From positions 6,262,001 to 6,326,000 of the forward strand of contig JANTQA010000029.1 in NCBI GenBank assembly GCA_027625915.1: a stretch of DNA of 64,000 bases, in the 5' to 3' direction. This stretch comes from Anaeramoeba flamelloides (lineage: Eukaryota; Metamonada; Anaeramoebidae). This document shows, piece after piece, positions 1 through 11,600 of this stretch (positions are counted from its first letter, which is position 1; each line of letters begins with the position of its first letter). The translations under genes were made by a program, and so were the position numbers. The notes beneath the pieces are model-generated. The model did no database searches. It was given only the letters and a program-made list of their open reading frames with translations, and was not told where the DNA came from.

Positions 1-692
1 AAAGGGCAAAAAAAAATAATTAACAAAGATAACTTTTGAAATGTAAATTAAAATTGTATGAAAGTAATTGAAATTAAAAATATTTTTTAGCTTTGAAAAA
101 ACTGAAAATTGTTTTTATGAAAAGCCAGAAAGTGTTTATATTTCAATTTTTGAAAAGTTTTCTAATGAAAAAAATTTTTAAAATTGAATCTTAACTGAAG
201 TAGATCTTTTGTTTTTTGAAATTGTTATAAATTTTGCAACAACAAAAGTGTTATTCAGTAAAAAAAGTGGCCATTATTTTTGTGCTATTTTTGTACCATA
301 GGACCAGAAAAAATTTCACAAGTAGTTGGTTTAAATATGATAAAAAATCATAAAAGAAGTAGAAACAAAAAATATATAATTTTGTATATATTTACATTTT
401 CGTGATCGAGCAAGTTGCATTTGTGGCAATTTTTTTTTGAATAGATGAGATTTCATGAAGTTGAACAAGTTTCTCATTTTTTCCATTTCTGAACTAATTG
501 CCAAAAATTTCCAATAACAACATAACAAAGCAAAATGAGATCTTTCAAGTTTTTTTTTCAAATTGACATAATTAAAATTGTAACAAAAAATTTTGGAAAC
601 AGATAATTTTATCAGATAAGATAATGTGATAAGATTTTTGGATAAGCTGGGGGTTACCAATTTTTGCCAGAATATTATTAATTTATGATTGA

Positions 693-930
693 TACTGATA
701 AATTCAAATAAATTTCTGAAAATTGTTTATTCATTTTCCATTTTGGAAATTTTTTTTACCTTAGCTTTGAGTAAAGAATTTTATTGTTTTAATTTTTAGA
801 AACTTTGTAAAATGGGTTAGACTTGATAATACTCTTTCTCTTATTTTATTTTACAAGTTGAGGTTATAGATTACAAAAATTGGAAATTGAATAAAAAATT
901 TTATTAAATTTATTAGAATTTAAAAGTATC
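693..930 (+). repeat. MITE-like element, TACTGATAAATTC family, copy 1
   Basis: It begins TACTGATAAATTCAAATAAA and ends in a decayed inverted match near TTTATTAGAATT. Two other copies (43654-43888 and 53920-54155) share the ends and interior; in those the inverted ends are clear. About 238 bp and non-coding. Assignment to a DNA-transposon-derived MITE is inference from size and inverted ends. Confidence 0.6.
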
Positions 931-1060
931 ATTCTTGAAAAAGAAGTTAAATCAAATTCAAAAAAAAAAAATTCAGTATTTGAAATTGTTAAACAAAGAC
1001 ATAATCGAATCAAAAAAAAAACTATTTTTTTTTGAAGCTTATTTCAGTATCGAATTTACA

Positions 1061-1511
1061 ATGATCAAAATAATACGTTCCCAACGACTATAGTCCATGT
1101 ATCAAAATATAATTCGAGCTTTTTTTTCTTCTTGTTCCCAGGCAACATCCAACTTTCTAACCAATAATCTAGCTAAGTTCAAATCAATTTTGAAAGTAAA
1201 CGTTTGGTTATTTTTAGTCAAATTTTAAATTAGGAAAGTAATTTAGTTGAAAATTTTTTGATAATTTTCTCAATTTTTTCTCAATTTTTTGTTTTTTGAT
1301 AAAAAATCAAATTATCTTAATTTACTCTATTTTTTTGAGATATATTTTCCAATTTGATCTTTCATTTTGAGAATTTCTATATAAATAATAGAAATTTAAG
1401 AAACCAGTACCATGTTTAATTAGGGTTTATTGTAGGTTTCTTTGATCGGTTGATTTATCGGTCTTCTATAACAAAAAAAAACACGCTTTTTATTTTGAAA
1501 CACAGATAAAA
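1061..1511 (+). repeat. 450-bp dispersed repeat, copy 1 (+)
   Basis: It starts near ATGATCAAAATAATACG and ends near TTTTGAAACACAGAT. Four copies occur: this one, 49891-50346 in the same orientation, and 27225-27695 and 28275-28745 inverted. Shared landmarks include GGCAACATCCAA, AAGTTCAAATCAATTTTGAA and CTTCTATAACAAAAAAA. No open reading frame survives in any copy, so it is a non-autonomous or decayed element of unknown class. Confidence 0.7.
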
Positions 1512-2369
1512 TTATTTTGCAAATTTTATTTTGACTACAGTACTTTAAAATATGTGACTTCAATTTATTTGTTTGACCCTTTTTATATATGTTTCTTTTT
1601 TTGGTATTTTTACCTGAGAACCAACAAATCCCAAAAAAAAATCAAATTTTACAGTTTTAAACATGACAATTAGTTGAAATTTAAACAGTCAAATTTCAAA
1701 GACCAGTAAAAGAAAAAAGTTCTAAAGTCAATAATTTCCTCAAATTTAATATTCAAACACCCCTCAGTTTGTTTTTTTTGGACACACCAAAAGTTCTCAA
1801 AATTAAGGAAATAAAATCTTTTCTTGAATCGACCAAATTTTTTAAAAATCTTTGAGATTTGATGTTGATTTTGAAGATATTTGCAACACAAAAAAAAAAA
1901 GTTTGTTTTTTACTCCATAAGCAACCTATTTGAGATTGATAATTCACAGAACTTTGATCATTCCACTCTACAGGTCTCAACCCAAACATATCAAACTTGT
2001 AATCTTCAAAATTATGCTTTAAAAGCGTTTGACAAAAAACATATTCAATTGACAAATCAACATAAACCCGTTCGAAAAACACTTTTCTATTATTTAAACA
2101 TACAAACAAAAGCGTCTCTAATAAGACTATTTGTCAAAGAACCAATTTTTTTTTGATTCAATAAGAATCAGAAGAAAGAAATAAAAAAGGGAAAAAAATT
2201 AATAAGATAATATTTCTCTCAAATTAATTTTTTGGAATTCAGTAACAACACTCTAAATGTGTCCATTTAAATAATAAAAGTTAAAAAAGAATAAAATCCC
2301 TCACTGGAACTGTTGACACAATATTTTTATGGTAAGAAACTGAGTTTCCATTAGGGTAAAATTAAATGT

Positions 2370-4553
2370 ATGAACTCTTTTTGCAAGATAAAAAACAGAT
2401 TCATTTTTTTCTCTTTTCTCAAGATGATCATTCATAAAAAGTTAATTCGAGATTATTGTTCTTGCTTTACGCTTACAATAGTCTTTCTTGTGGTTTCAAT
2501 TCTGAGCATAGCATTTGTGCCGGGTATAGTGACACCAAAGGACACAAGCAACAAGTGGGCCGATGGAGAAGGCAAAACCAAGGAAGGGCTCTTTTGGTTT
2601 ATCCACACTAGCGACACACATTGTCAGGAATCTGTGAAAGAGAGTGTAGACAATTGGAAAAAGGTTCTCAAGATTGCAGAAACCGTCAAGCCAAGTTTTA
2701 TCTTAAACACGGGCGACTTAGTTGAGGGTTGTCCTGATTTGGAAGGCACTGGCTTGTGTTATGAAACGAAAAAGGATTGGGAGCTGTATCGCAAGATCTT
2801 GCAAGAACACAATTTGCTGGAGAAGGAAAGCGTTGGTGAGTGGAATGGCCAAGACGCAAAGGCGCCATATTTCCTGGACATAAGAGGAGAGCGCGATATC
2901 TATTCTGTGTCCGAGGATAGTGCAACGGAGAATTATTATTATCCACATAGCAATTTGGGCGGGATAATCGCCCGTTCTGAGAAAGCGCAGCCATCTCGCG
3001 TCGTCAACAGGTTCACATACGGTTTCAAATTTGGCACTTATGAAATCATTACAGCAGATTTTTTGGAGTCTCCAATTGCCTCTTTCCCATACGGGATCTA
3101 CAACACGCCAACCTCAGAGCATTTGGATCAATTTGAAGCTGAATTGATCAAGGCACAAAAGTCCGACCCGAGTGCGATTATTGTGGCAACACATTATCCC
3201 CTGACGACCATTGTTGATCTCTACCGATCCACGAAGACGGGGAACACGTTCAGAGAATTGTTACAATACTATAATGTTGAATTATTCCTCGTGGGGCATT
3301 TCCATTCGACCAACTGGGACTCAATCCTATTGGACGACGCAGAGGGTGTTCTCGAGCTTGGCGCCTCTTCCATTCGGTTCAACAGTGCCTTTAACATGAT
3401 TGTTTATGATAACGGTCTACTTTCCTGGAAGCAAATCCACATCGACGACCTGCTCGATAGACAGCCAATTTTTTTGATAACAAACCCACCAGACGCCAGA
3501 TATTTGACAAGCAATCAGCCCCTCAACAAAATTGTTTCCTCAAAGTACCTTCGAGTATCAATTTTTGAAGACCACTTAGAAGAGAAATACAAAGCGAAAA
3601 AAGTTTCAATAACCATTGGCAACAATAAGGAAGTGTTTGAATTAAAGAAAGATGGCTCCTCAGATCCAGTCTTATGGGTCGCCAAATGGGATCCCATGCG
3701 ATATTCTTCAAACGATTTGTATCAATTAAACATTGCCATTGAGTTACAAAATGGTGAGGTGATCACCCAGTCACAATCTTTTTCCACAGTTGGCATGCAA
3801 GATGGCAGTAGTGAGAACCCACCTGCCCTACAGGCTTACGTACGCGCAAATAGTTTTAAATTTTTATTGTCGATGTTTTGCTGTTTATATTTCTTCCTTA
3901 TAATTGTTTTATTGATTGGTACCAAGATCATTAAAAAATTCTTTTTTTCACCAGAAAAATTCAGAAATTTTGCTAAAGATGTCCAGAATGTGATCGATGA
4001 TCAAAAATTAACTAAAGTATCATTGTTTAAAATATTTAAATACCATATCACCTTTAATCTCTGGAAATATTCTTTATTTGAGGGCGCACCTTTCAGAATT
4101 TTCTTATTCTCGGCACTATCAATTTTGATCTTACCGGTTTCAGTGGCACCAATGATGAAACCAGACAAATGGGGCGTTTCCACAATTTATGGGATTTACT
4201 GCAATGGCGGTTTCCATTTTGAACCAAACAATTTAATGATATCTTCATTTTTCTTACTTTTTATCTATTGGCCAATCCTAAATATCATTTCAAAAAGAAT
4301 TGTCAAAAACAATATTCCAAGGTCGGTATCAGAAAAAAAGAAATTATTAATTTTAAAGCCTTCACTCTATTTAGCATTATTAACCTTTTTACTTGGAATT
4401 TTTGCCTTTGTTAACCTATTAATACATTATCAAGTGCTCGGCGCAGTATTGTCAATTAACATTATTTGGAATGCATTGGTCTTATTGATATATCTTATAA
4501 TCACTCTTATTAAAGATTTGAAAGGCCATAAAGATTTAAAAAAAAATAAATAA
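2370..4553 (+). CDS. TMEM62-like transmembrane metallophosphoesterase
   Basis: A single-exon 727-residue protein. A membrane segment at about residues 31-50 precedes a lumenal or extracellular calcineurin-type phosphoesterase domain (about 75-345). The metal-site motifs are SDTH (D82, H84), TGDL (D116), THYP (H275) and GHFH (H310, H312). The block that should read GN-H-D/E is GERD at 173-176, so the usual metal-ligand Asn and catalytic His are Glu and Arg. A beta-rich middle region (about 365-475) fits the Ig-like part of TMEM62. About five membrane segments follow (roughly 497-520, 576-594, 621-642, 664-685, 690-713), giving a length and layout close to animal TMEM62 (about 640 residues). 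The substrate of this family is not established. ATG at 2370 is used; Met19 (2424) would still keep the signal anchor. The phosphoesterase half is visibly more G+C-rich than the membrane half. It could be a pseudo-enzyme if GERD abolishes activity. Confidence 0.88.
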   Translation: MNSFCKIKNRFIFFSFLKMIIHKKLIRDYCSCFTLTIVFLVVSILSIAFVPGIVTPKDTSNKWADGEGKTKEGLFWFIHTSDTHCQESVKESVDNWKKVLKIAETVKPSFILNTGDLVEGCPDLEGTGLCYETKKDWELYRKILQEHNLLEKESVGEWNGQDAKAPYFLDIRGERDIYSVSEDSATENYYYPHSNLGGIIARSEKAQPSRVVNRFTYGFKFGTYEIITADFLESPIASFPYGIYNTPTSEHLDQFEAELIKAQKSDPSAIIVATHYPLTTIVDLYRSTKTGNTFRELLQYYNVELFLVGHFHSTNWDSILLDDAEGVLELGASSIRFNSAFNMIVYDNGLLSWKQIHIDDLLDRQPIFLITNPPDARYLTSNQPLNKIVSSKYLRVSIFEDHLEEKYKAKKVSITIGNNKEVFELKKDGSSDPVLWVAKWDPMRYSSNDLYQLNIAIELQNGEVITQSQSFSTVGMQDGSSENPPALQAYVRANSFKFLLSMFCCLYFFLIIVLLIGTKIIKKFFFSPEKFRNFAKDVQNVIDDQKLTKVSLFKIFKYHITFNLWKYSLFEGAPFRIFLFSALSILILPVSVAPMMKPDKWGVSTIYGIYCNGGFHFEPNNLMISSFFLLFIYWPILNIISKRIVKNNIPRSVSEKKKLLILKPSLYLALLTFLLGIFAFVNLLIHYQVLGAVLSINIIWNALVLLIYLIITLIKDLKGHKDLKKNK

Positions 4554-6303
4554 GCCCAATGCTTAATGGACATCCTCGTTCAAGCTTTATTCTTTTAGAA
4601 TTAAAAATTTTGAAAATTTTAGTGTTTATGAACAAATAAACAATGAAATATTTGATTTTTTCCAAGTTACTTTTTTTCATACTTTATTTTTTTTTTATTC
4701 TTTTTTCTTTCTTTATTTTTTTCAGATATCTTTCTTTGTATCTTTAAATATTTTTTCCATTCATTCTTATCATTTTTAAAAATTATTTATAAAGACAAAG
4801 TATTTTTTTTTTTAAGAAAAAAATTCATAAAAATAAAAATTCTTTAATTTTATATTATTTTAATATGTTAATTTTAAGATTAACTGAATAATTATTCTCC
4901 CAAAAAATATAAAAATTGATTAATTTATTTTTTTTTCTTCTAAAGTAAATTTTGTTACTATAAAAGAGGTAAAAAAATATTTTCCAAATAGAATTATTTT
5001 TTATAATTAACATCAATGATATAAATAAAAAAGAAAGTAGTATAATCCACACTAGAAATTAGTTGATATCATGATGAATAAAATCTATTCAATTAATAGA
5101 TTTTCTTTAAAATTGAAAAAATTTTATTCTGAGGGATTGGTTGAACAAAAATAAAAAAAAAAAAAAATTTATCTTCAATTAAAGATCAAAATGAGATTTA
5201 CAAATTATTTTTTTATGAGAATATTATAGTTTTTCAATCTGCTCTATTCATACAGTTATGTTAAATGTTGATACTATTTGAGGAATTTCTCAAAAAGGGT
5301 TGAAAATTTTTTTAAAAAAAACTTATTAAACTTATTATTAAATTATTATTTATATTGTATAGAATGTTATTCTACCATAAATTGATTGTTCATAAGAACA
5401 TAATTTGTTGATTTATCAAATATTAATTGAAATATAGATTAGCAAACTTACATATCATAATCTTATATGATATTTTTGAAGGGAGGTAAGTAGTTGTTAT
5501 TTTCTACTTTATGATAAAAAAAAAATATTTTTAACAGGTGTTTTAGTTTTGATAGAATTTTGAAATGAAGAGAAAATTTATAAATATATTTTATTACTCA
5601 AAATATCCTTTCTCTCCTTACTTTTTTTTTTTTTGTCTAACTGTTAAGAGAAAAAGTTTGAACACAGAAATGTGGTTGGACACCATTTTTAATTGGTAAC
5701 ATTAGTAAAATTGAAAATCAAATCTTATTGATAACTAAGTGAATTTTATATAAATACAGGTTTAAAGGTGTTACAAGTTCATTAATCTGTGGTTTGTGTA
5801 GAATACACATTTAAATGGTTGATAACTAAAGTATATATGCTATTTTAACAAAAATCCAAGTTTTAGTAAAGTTTACTATTAATTCTGAAAATTGTAATTT
5901 TTAAACTCGATTGAGATTAAAAGAAATAAGGTTTTGAAAAAGTAGAAAAACATTAATCGTTATCCTAATAAGTAGATTATTGTTATTTTCTTTAGTTATT
6001 TAACAAAAGAAAGAAATTAAAAATCATTTTCAGTAATGTTCTCAATTAAAATTGCTGTCCAACTATTTTTCTCTGTCCAATATTTTTCTCTAAACAGTAA
6101 AAACAGGTATGATTTTTTTCATTTTTTTGGAAATATTTTGACTTAAATATTTTGAGATATAAATGTGTTTTGATGATTCAACTAAGTATTCAATTTGTCT
6201 TAGTTATTTATTACCAATTTAACCATATGAAGATATTGAAAGAAAGGTTTTTAAATATAAATACCGTTTCAAAAAGTGTTATTCATCTGAAATAATAAAT
6301 TGA

Positions 6304-6325
6304 ATATATATATATATATATATAT
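6304..6325. repeat. (AT)n microsatellite
   Basis: About 11 AT units at the left junction of the interrupted MITE, directly followed by CACAGGTATGACG. Confidence 0.9.
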
Positions 6326-6357
6326 CACAGGTATGACGATTTTTTTGATGTAATGAA

Positions 6358-6386
6358 ACGCGTTTGCGCACGCGTGAGCGACGCGT
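6358..6386. promoter_or_regulatory. three ACGCGT motifs in 29 bp
   Basis: ACGCGT occurs at 6358-6363, 6370-6375 and 6381-6386, spaced 12 and 11 bases, inside an otherwise very AT-rich desert. ACGCGT is the MluI cell-cycle box bound by MBF/E2F-like factors in fungi. Whether it has that role here is unknown, because no gene starts within several kilobases. It may instead be an end or subterminal part of the inserted sequence. Confidence 0.3.
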
Positions 6387-6716
6387 AAAAATCGTTTGTC
6401 TGATATATATATCCATATGGGATATTTTTGTAAAGGGTACACCGAAAAAAAAAATGAATTCGAGGGGTTACAAATACTTGTATATAAGAGTTTTTTCAAA
6501 AAAAAAAACAATTTTACTTGTATATTTATTTATCTTACACATCTCATTTAATCTTTAATCATCGAAACTAACAAAAAAATCAATAAATAAAAGAAAAAAT
6601 AACCAAAATAATAGGGAGTATAATTTATTATTCATAATTAATTTAGTTTGTTACCAAAAAAGAAATTATCAAAAAAATTTGAATTAAAATTAATTTTGAT
6701 ATAAGGTATAAGCTAA

Positions 6717-6930
6717 ATTTCAAAAATAGGGGCAGATTTTTCATCCTAAAAAAATTTGTTTAATTGTTTTTTTTTTTTTTAATAATAATGTATTTTACTA
6801 AAGTTTTTAGAGATAATAACCAAAATATATCAATAAATAAAAATATAGTGTAATCAAATTATTTTTTCAAAGGCAAATGAAAAAAGAAAAAAATATTAAA
6901 AAAAAAGTTTGCACCTAATTTTGGAATTTG
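6717..6930. repeat. possible small mariner-type MITE
   Basis: The left end TTTCAAAAATAGGGGCAGAT faces an inverted right end, whose complement reads CCAAAATTAGGTGCAAACTT, about 210 bp away. The motif resembles TTCCAAAAATAGGGGCACAC seen within the Tc1/mariner relic at 39255. Matching is imperfect and the call is tentative. Confidence 0.35.
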
Positions 6931-7882
6931 GTTTGCTATTTAAAAAAAATATGATCGATCACAAAAAAAAATTATAAACAAAAAAAAACTAATTACTTTT
7001 ATACTAATGATGGCAAGTCAAATAAGTCAGAGACTTTAATCTAAAAATTCTGCCTTGGTGAAAGGTAGTTGCTAATTAATATTTTTTGGTTATCCAATTT
7101 CTACTTTTTATTTTAAAGTAAATAAACATTATGATAGAATAATATGTAAATTTACTAAAGAAATAATATTATAATTCTGAAAATTAAATAAAAAGGTGAA
7201 AGTGATTATTACTTAGGTTAACATTTATTTGGAATTTTTTTCAACGTATAAAGAAAGAAATATTTTTTTAAAATATAGAAAGCTCTAGATTTGACAAATA
7301 CTCAACAAAAAATTGTTTGAAAACAATTTTGTAAAAAAAGTAAATAATAAAAAATGAAATTGTTTTTTATTATGACATCATTAAGGATTCCTGAGGAAAT
7401 AACAAAATGTTAAGAAATAAGACATCTAATAATGGATTAAGTCAAAAAAAATTAGGTGTAAAATGGTTATAAATAATCAAAAAAAAAATTAAGAAAACTA
7501 ATTTTCTTACCCATAAGTTGAAGCAGGGTTGATATAAATAAAAAAAAATTACTGATCACATTTTCCAAATTCGAAATTGTGAAAAAAAATTTTAAAGTTG
7601 ATAATTTTTACTATTGTTTTTTGTGATCAATAAAAAATTATTTAGGGAGATGTAATAACACCACTAAAAAATTTGGTGAGCTGATCAAATTTGAAAAAGG
7701 TAAAAACCTGAAATTTTGACTACTTTTCTTCCCCAAACTAGTAAATTTTAAAAAAAAAATAATTTTTTTACTCGGTATTTAAGGTGTTCACAATTTTCAA
7801 GGGTTTTCAAACATAAAACCTAATTTGTATTATTTTGGCATTTCTGAAATAGAAAATCAAACTATTCCCATTGTTTAAAATA

Positions 7883-7913
7883 CCCCCCCCCCCCACACAC
7901 ACACACACACACA
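7883..7913. repeat. poly-C followed by (CA)n
   Basis: Twelve C residues run into about nine CA units. It is the only long G/C homopolymer in the window. Confidence 0.9.
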
Positions 7914-8191
7914 TAAATAGGAAATTTATAATACCCATTGTTTTTCAATTCTTTTGAGGTAATTATGCCTTAGCTTTGTTTATTGATTTTTTTGCTCCCT
8001 TTTAAGTTTTTTCGTTTGCGTTTTTTCACATCCCAGAAACGAAAAGTATGATTTCAAAAGAATTTGGGGACTTTTTAAAAAAAACAAAAAACGAAAACAA
8101 CGAATGAAACGAAATTACATATAAAAAAAATTGAAAAAACGCGATTTTTAAAATTTTCGCTGTTTTCAAACGAAAACACGTATGGCTGGTG

Positions 8192-8213
8192 ATATATATA
8201 TATATATATATAT
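8192..8213. repeat. (AT)n microsatellite
   Basis: About 11 AT units at the right junction of the interrupted MITE, preceded by CGTATGGCTGGTG. Confidence 0.9.
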
Positions 8214-8614
8214 CTTTTAGTATTCAAGAGCAATAAATAATTAAATCTGATTTTAAATTGGCTTTTATTTCGTTCTAAATATATAAAAACCCTAATTATA
8301 AAAATTAAAAAAAATAAAACCAAAAACTAAAAACCCTCAAGGGGATTTATGATAATTAAAAATAATCGAGTAAAATCTTAATTTTACTCTATTTATTTTT
8401 TTTTTTTTTTTTTGAGAAGATAATGGTATTCAGAACCGGTAGAAGCCAACCACGTATTATAATTAAAATTACAAATTTTATTTAGCTCTTTAAATTTTAT
8501 GAATTGAAAATAATTTTATTGTTGATTCTTAATTAAATTTCATATGTTTTTAAAAGGGTTATTCCGAGATAATTTTTTTATTTATTTTTAAAATTGGATG
8601 TTTTTTTACTCTGG

Positions 8615-8830
8615 ATATACCCAGTCTATGGAAATAATCGCAAAATATGGATATCTGAATTAAAAAAAAGAATAAATCTATTGATATTAAAAAATAATAA
8701 TATTTTAAATATTATAATTAAAAAAATAAAGTTTCAACCTGATTATTAACTCTAGTGTATAATAAAAATATTTAGAAATCTGTAAAACATTTTTTAATAA
8801 TAATTTCGGAATTTGGATAAAAGGGATGAA
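8615..8830 (+). repeat. dispersed repeat, TGGAAATAATCGCAAAAT family, copy 1
   Basis: It shares GGAAATAATCGCAAAAT, GAATTAAAAAAAAGAATAAA and TTAAAAAATAATAATATTTT with 45765-45965 inside the large RhoGAP intron. No coding content; class unknown. Confidence 0.5.
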
Positions 8831-10105
8831 TTAACCCCTACCTTAAATAATAAAAATAAAATAAACAAATGAATAAATATTGATTTTTTTTTTCTTTTTA
8901 GATTGAAACTGTAGTGTTATCAAATTCATATATGTTTTTAAAATGTGAAAAGGTATATTTATACGTGTTTAAATTATTCCAGTTACAATCAATATTACAT
9001 ATAATACAAATAACTTTGAATGAAAATTTAATACACGAAAAAATCACAAATTAAGGCTCAAGAAAAATCTCAAATTCTGATATAATAATCTCTTTTAAAA
9101 AAATTCCTAAAAATGCACTTTAAATTATTTTAACTCTCAGAGTATTCCGGGTATACAGTAAATTCCGGTTGAAAATACAAAATTTAAACTGAATTTGACA
9201 AAATGAAAAATCTTTAATGAAAGTTGTTATTTATTATTTGAAATTCTTATCTACATGTTTATTGAAAACATATATATAATTTTAAATAATTTATTTTTAT
9301 CATTATTATAAAAAATTCTTATTAATTAACTTTCAGAACTCTTTTTAATTTCTTTTATTTTTTTTTATTATTATTTTTAGATTATATACTAAATGTGAAA
9401 TTTTAATCTAAATAAATACCCAATTATTTATTTTTTGCTAAAAATACTATATTTTTATTTTTTTTAATTAGATTTTACTTATACTTTTATTATCATCACA
9501 TCGAATAAATCAGTTTTCCATAAATTAATTTTCATTTTACTTTATTATAAAAAATTAACCATGATTAAACATTTTATAGTAATTTTCAAATCTTAGAATT
9601 TTGAAATAAAAGAAATTCAAAATAAGTGTAAATATTAGATGTAGTAAAGGGTCTCCTTGGTAATCACCAAGTATTTCTCCTTGATAATATTTTAATGATA
9701 AAATTTTTATTGGTTTTCTATCAAATTTTTTTTTAATATTTTTTCAATTGTTTTTAAAACAATTGAGTTAAATACTTAGATTAGATAATTCATTGGAATA
9801 AAGCTTGAATTATTATTATTATTTTTTTTTTTCACTTTATATTTTGATCTTTCAATATTTCTTTATCAATTGAAATATAAATATGGAAGTATCATTTTTT
9901 TCTTGAAAACTAAATTGAAATTTGTGGATTAATCTCCAACAAATTTCAATTGGTTGATAAAGTTTTAAGAAATAATCCTGGTAAAATTTAATAAACAGAT
10001 AAGGTTTAATAATTCATATCTGCCAATTCACTGTATTTTCTATGGATAAATAAGCCAACGTTGCATCTCTTTTTTGATTCATTGTATTCAATTGTTTAAC
10101 TAATA

Positions 10106-10280
10106 AAGTCAGTTTCACTTTTAAGGTACAAACTTTCAACAAAATTTAAGGCACAAAAAAAATCTCAAATTAAGGCACAAAATTCAAATTCTAGTAAAAA
10201 TAAATTGTAAAAAAAAATAATTACAAATTTTGTGCCTTAAATTTCGTTAAAAGTTTGTGCCTTAAAAGTGAAACTGACTG
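10106..10280 (+). repeat. TA-flanked palindromic MITE (CAGTCAGTTTCACTTTTAAG family), copy 1
   Basis: The element is 175 bp and almost wholly palindromic. Its ends are AAGTCAGTTTCACTTTTAAG and CTTAAAAGTGAAACTGACTG, with TA on each side. Interior blocks such as AATTTAAGGCACAAA are mirrored. Five copies occur in the window. TA flanks and the CAGT start match Tc1/mariner-type insertion. Confidence 0.85.
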
Positions 10281-10320
10281 TATGGAAACTTATTGAAATG
10301 TTAAATGATGTTTAATTCTA

Positions 10321-10495
10321 CAGTCAGTTTCACTTTTAAGACACAAACTTTTAACGAAATTTAAGGCACAAAATTTGTAATTATTTTTTTTTACAATTTA
10401 TTTTTACTAGAATTTGAATTTTGTGCCTTAATTTGAGATTTTTTTTTTGCCTTAATTTTTGTTGAAAATTTGTGCCTTAAAAGTGAAACTGACTC
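10321..10495 (-). repeat. palindromic MITE (CAGTCAGTTTCACTTTTAAG family), copy 2
   Basis: Also 175 bp, TA-flanked, and only 40 bp from copy 1. The asymmetric centre (TACTAGAATTTGAATTTTG) is the reverse of the centre of copy 1, so the pair lies head to head. Confidence 0.85.
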
Positions 10496-11239
10496 TAATT
10501 AAATTGATATTAAACTAGTTTTTACAGGTTAGTACAAAATATTTCGGATAATTATCATCGACCATAAATATCAATTTCAATTTTTTTCGAAATATTATTA
10601 CATTTTTTTTCAAATCTTTCAAATCTATTTTTAATATTTTCAATTGTAAATTAATTATATATTTCAAACTCTTTTAAATATTTAAATTTGAGATTTTATA
10701 TATAATTAAAAAAACTTTTAGTTGATTGAATTATTTCTAATAGAACAAAAATTTTCCTTTATTAATTAATTGGCAAAAAAGTAGAAATTGTTTTTTTTTT
10801 GATGAGTCAACAAAAAAACAATAAATAATTTGAAAACATACCCGAGTCATTTTTGGGATTAAAAATCAGATCATATCTTTTATTGGAATATTTTATTTCT
10901 TAAAATTTTTTTTTAATTATTTTTTGAGTAAAAAAAATAATTTCCACTTTTTAAAGTTTATTAAAAGAAAATACCCCGTAATCTTGTTTTTGAAAAAATA
11001 ATGGAATTTGGCATATACGATGTCCTTTTAATTAATCTCTTAACCCGCCAGCAACAAAAGAATAATGAAATATAATTCTTTTTTATTATCTCTTTCCCAA
11101 TTAGAATCTACATTTTGAAAAAAATAACTGACATGAAAGCGTATATACGACACAATTTTTGATTTTTGATTTTAGAAAAATTGTTTTTTAATTTTCGAAA
11201 AAATGGTTTTTAATTGTTAAATAATTTTCTTTATATAGA

Positions 11240-11600
11240 GGAAATAAACTTTTAAACTTATAACTTTAAACAGTTATATTGTTTAACAATTAAATAAATT
11301 TCACTTTTTCGAAACACCATTCAATCAATCAAAAAACTTAGAATAAAAATTATCATTGTCCAAATTCTTTGCAAACCGAATTAAAACTCTATATTAGTTT
11401 TTAAAAACAAACAGATCTACATAAGGTTATCAAAGAATTAAATATGTATTCGATAGACATACAACATTAATGAACTTTGGGTAAGTTTATTACTTGGTTC
11501 ATAAAAAATTCGTTATTTCTAAAATGGATTTGATTGAAAATAATTGTAATTATCCAAAAATTTTCCAAAGATTCACAATTAAAAAACTGGTTATGGATTT
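11240..11600 (+). repeat. diverged copy of the CCGGACAT-ended element
   Basis: Its interior matches 12690-12980: ACACCATTCAATCAATCAAA, CAAACTCT/CAAATTCT and a TGAACTTTGGGTAAGTTTAT block near 11471 that corresponds to 12854. The ends are too worn to place; a remnant TAACTGACATGAAA near 11126 may be the left end. A short open frame inside (11467-11673, minus strand) is a by-product. Confidence 0.55.

Larger units (their letters stand above)
1..2369. other. intergenic, AT-rich, two dispersed repeats
   Basis: No convincing gene. Short reading frames on both strands between 1753 and 2156 lack an ATG start and any recognisable domain. The stretch contains two members of dispersed repeat families (693-930 and 1061-1511). 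The rest is A/T homopolymer sequence with no visible promoter motif ahead of the TMEM62-like gene. Confidence 0.6.
6263..8335 (+). repeat. MITE of the GTGAGTCACAATTTTTGAAA family, apparently split by a 1.9 kb insertion
   Basis: The left part (6263-6303) has the end TTTCAAAAAGTGTTATTCA followed by CTGAAATAATAAATTGA. The right part (8214-8335) resumes with TTTTAGTATTCAAGAGCAAT and continues through AAAATAAAACCAAAAACTAAA. In intact copies at 37711 and 57301 these two parts are contiguous. The break lies at (AT)n tracts on both sides (6304-6325 and 8192-8213). The 1.87 kb between them has no coding capacity. Interruption by insertion is inference; microsatellite-mediated rearrangement is the alternative. 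Confidence 0.55.

Noticed and set aside
1753-2156. Overlapping open frames of 91-118 codons on both strands
   Set aside because: Neither begins with ATG, no domain or codon bias is visible and the sequence is as AT-rich as the surrounding spacer. A decayed gene fragment cannot be excluded.
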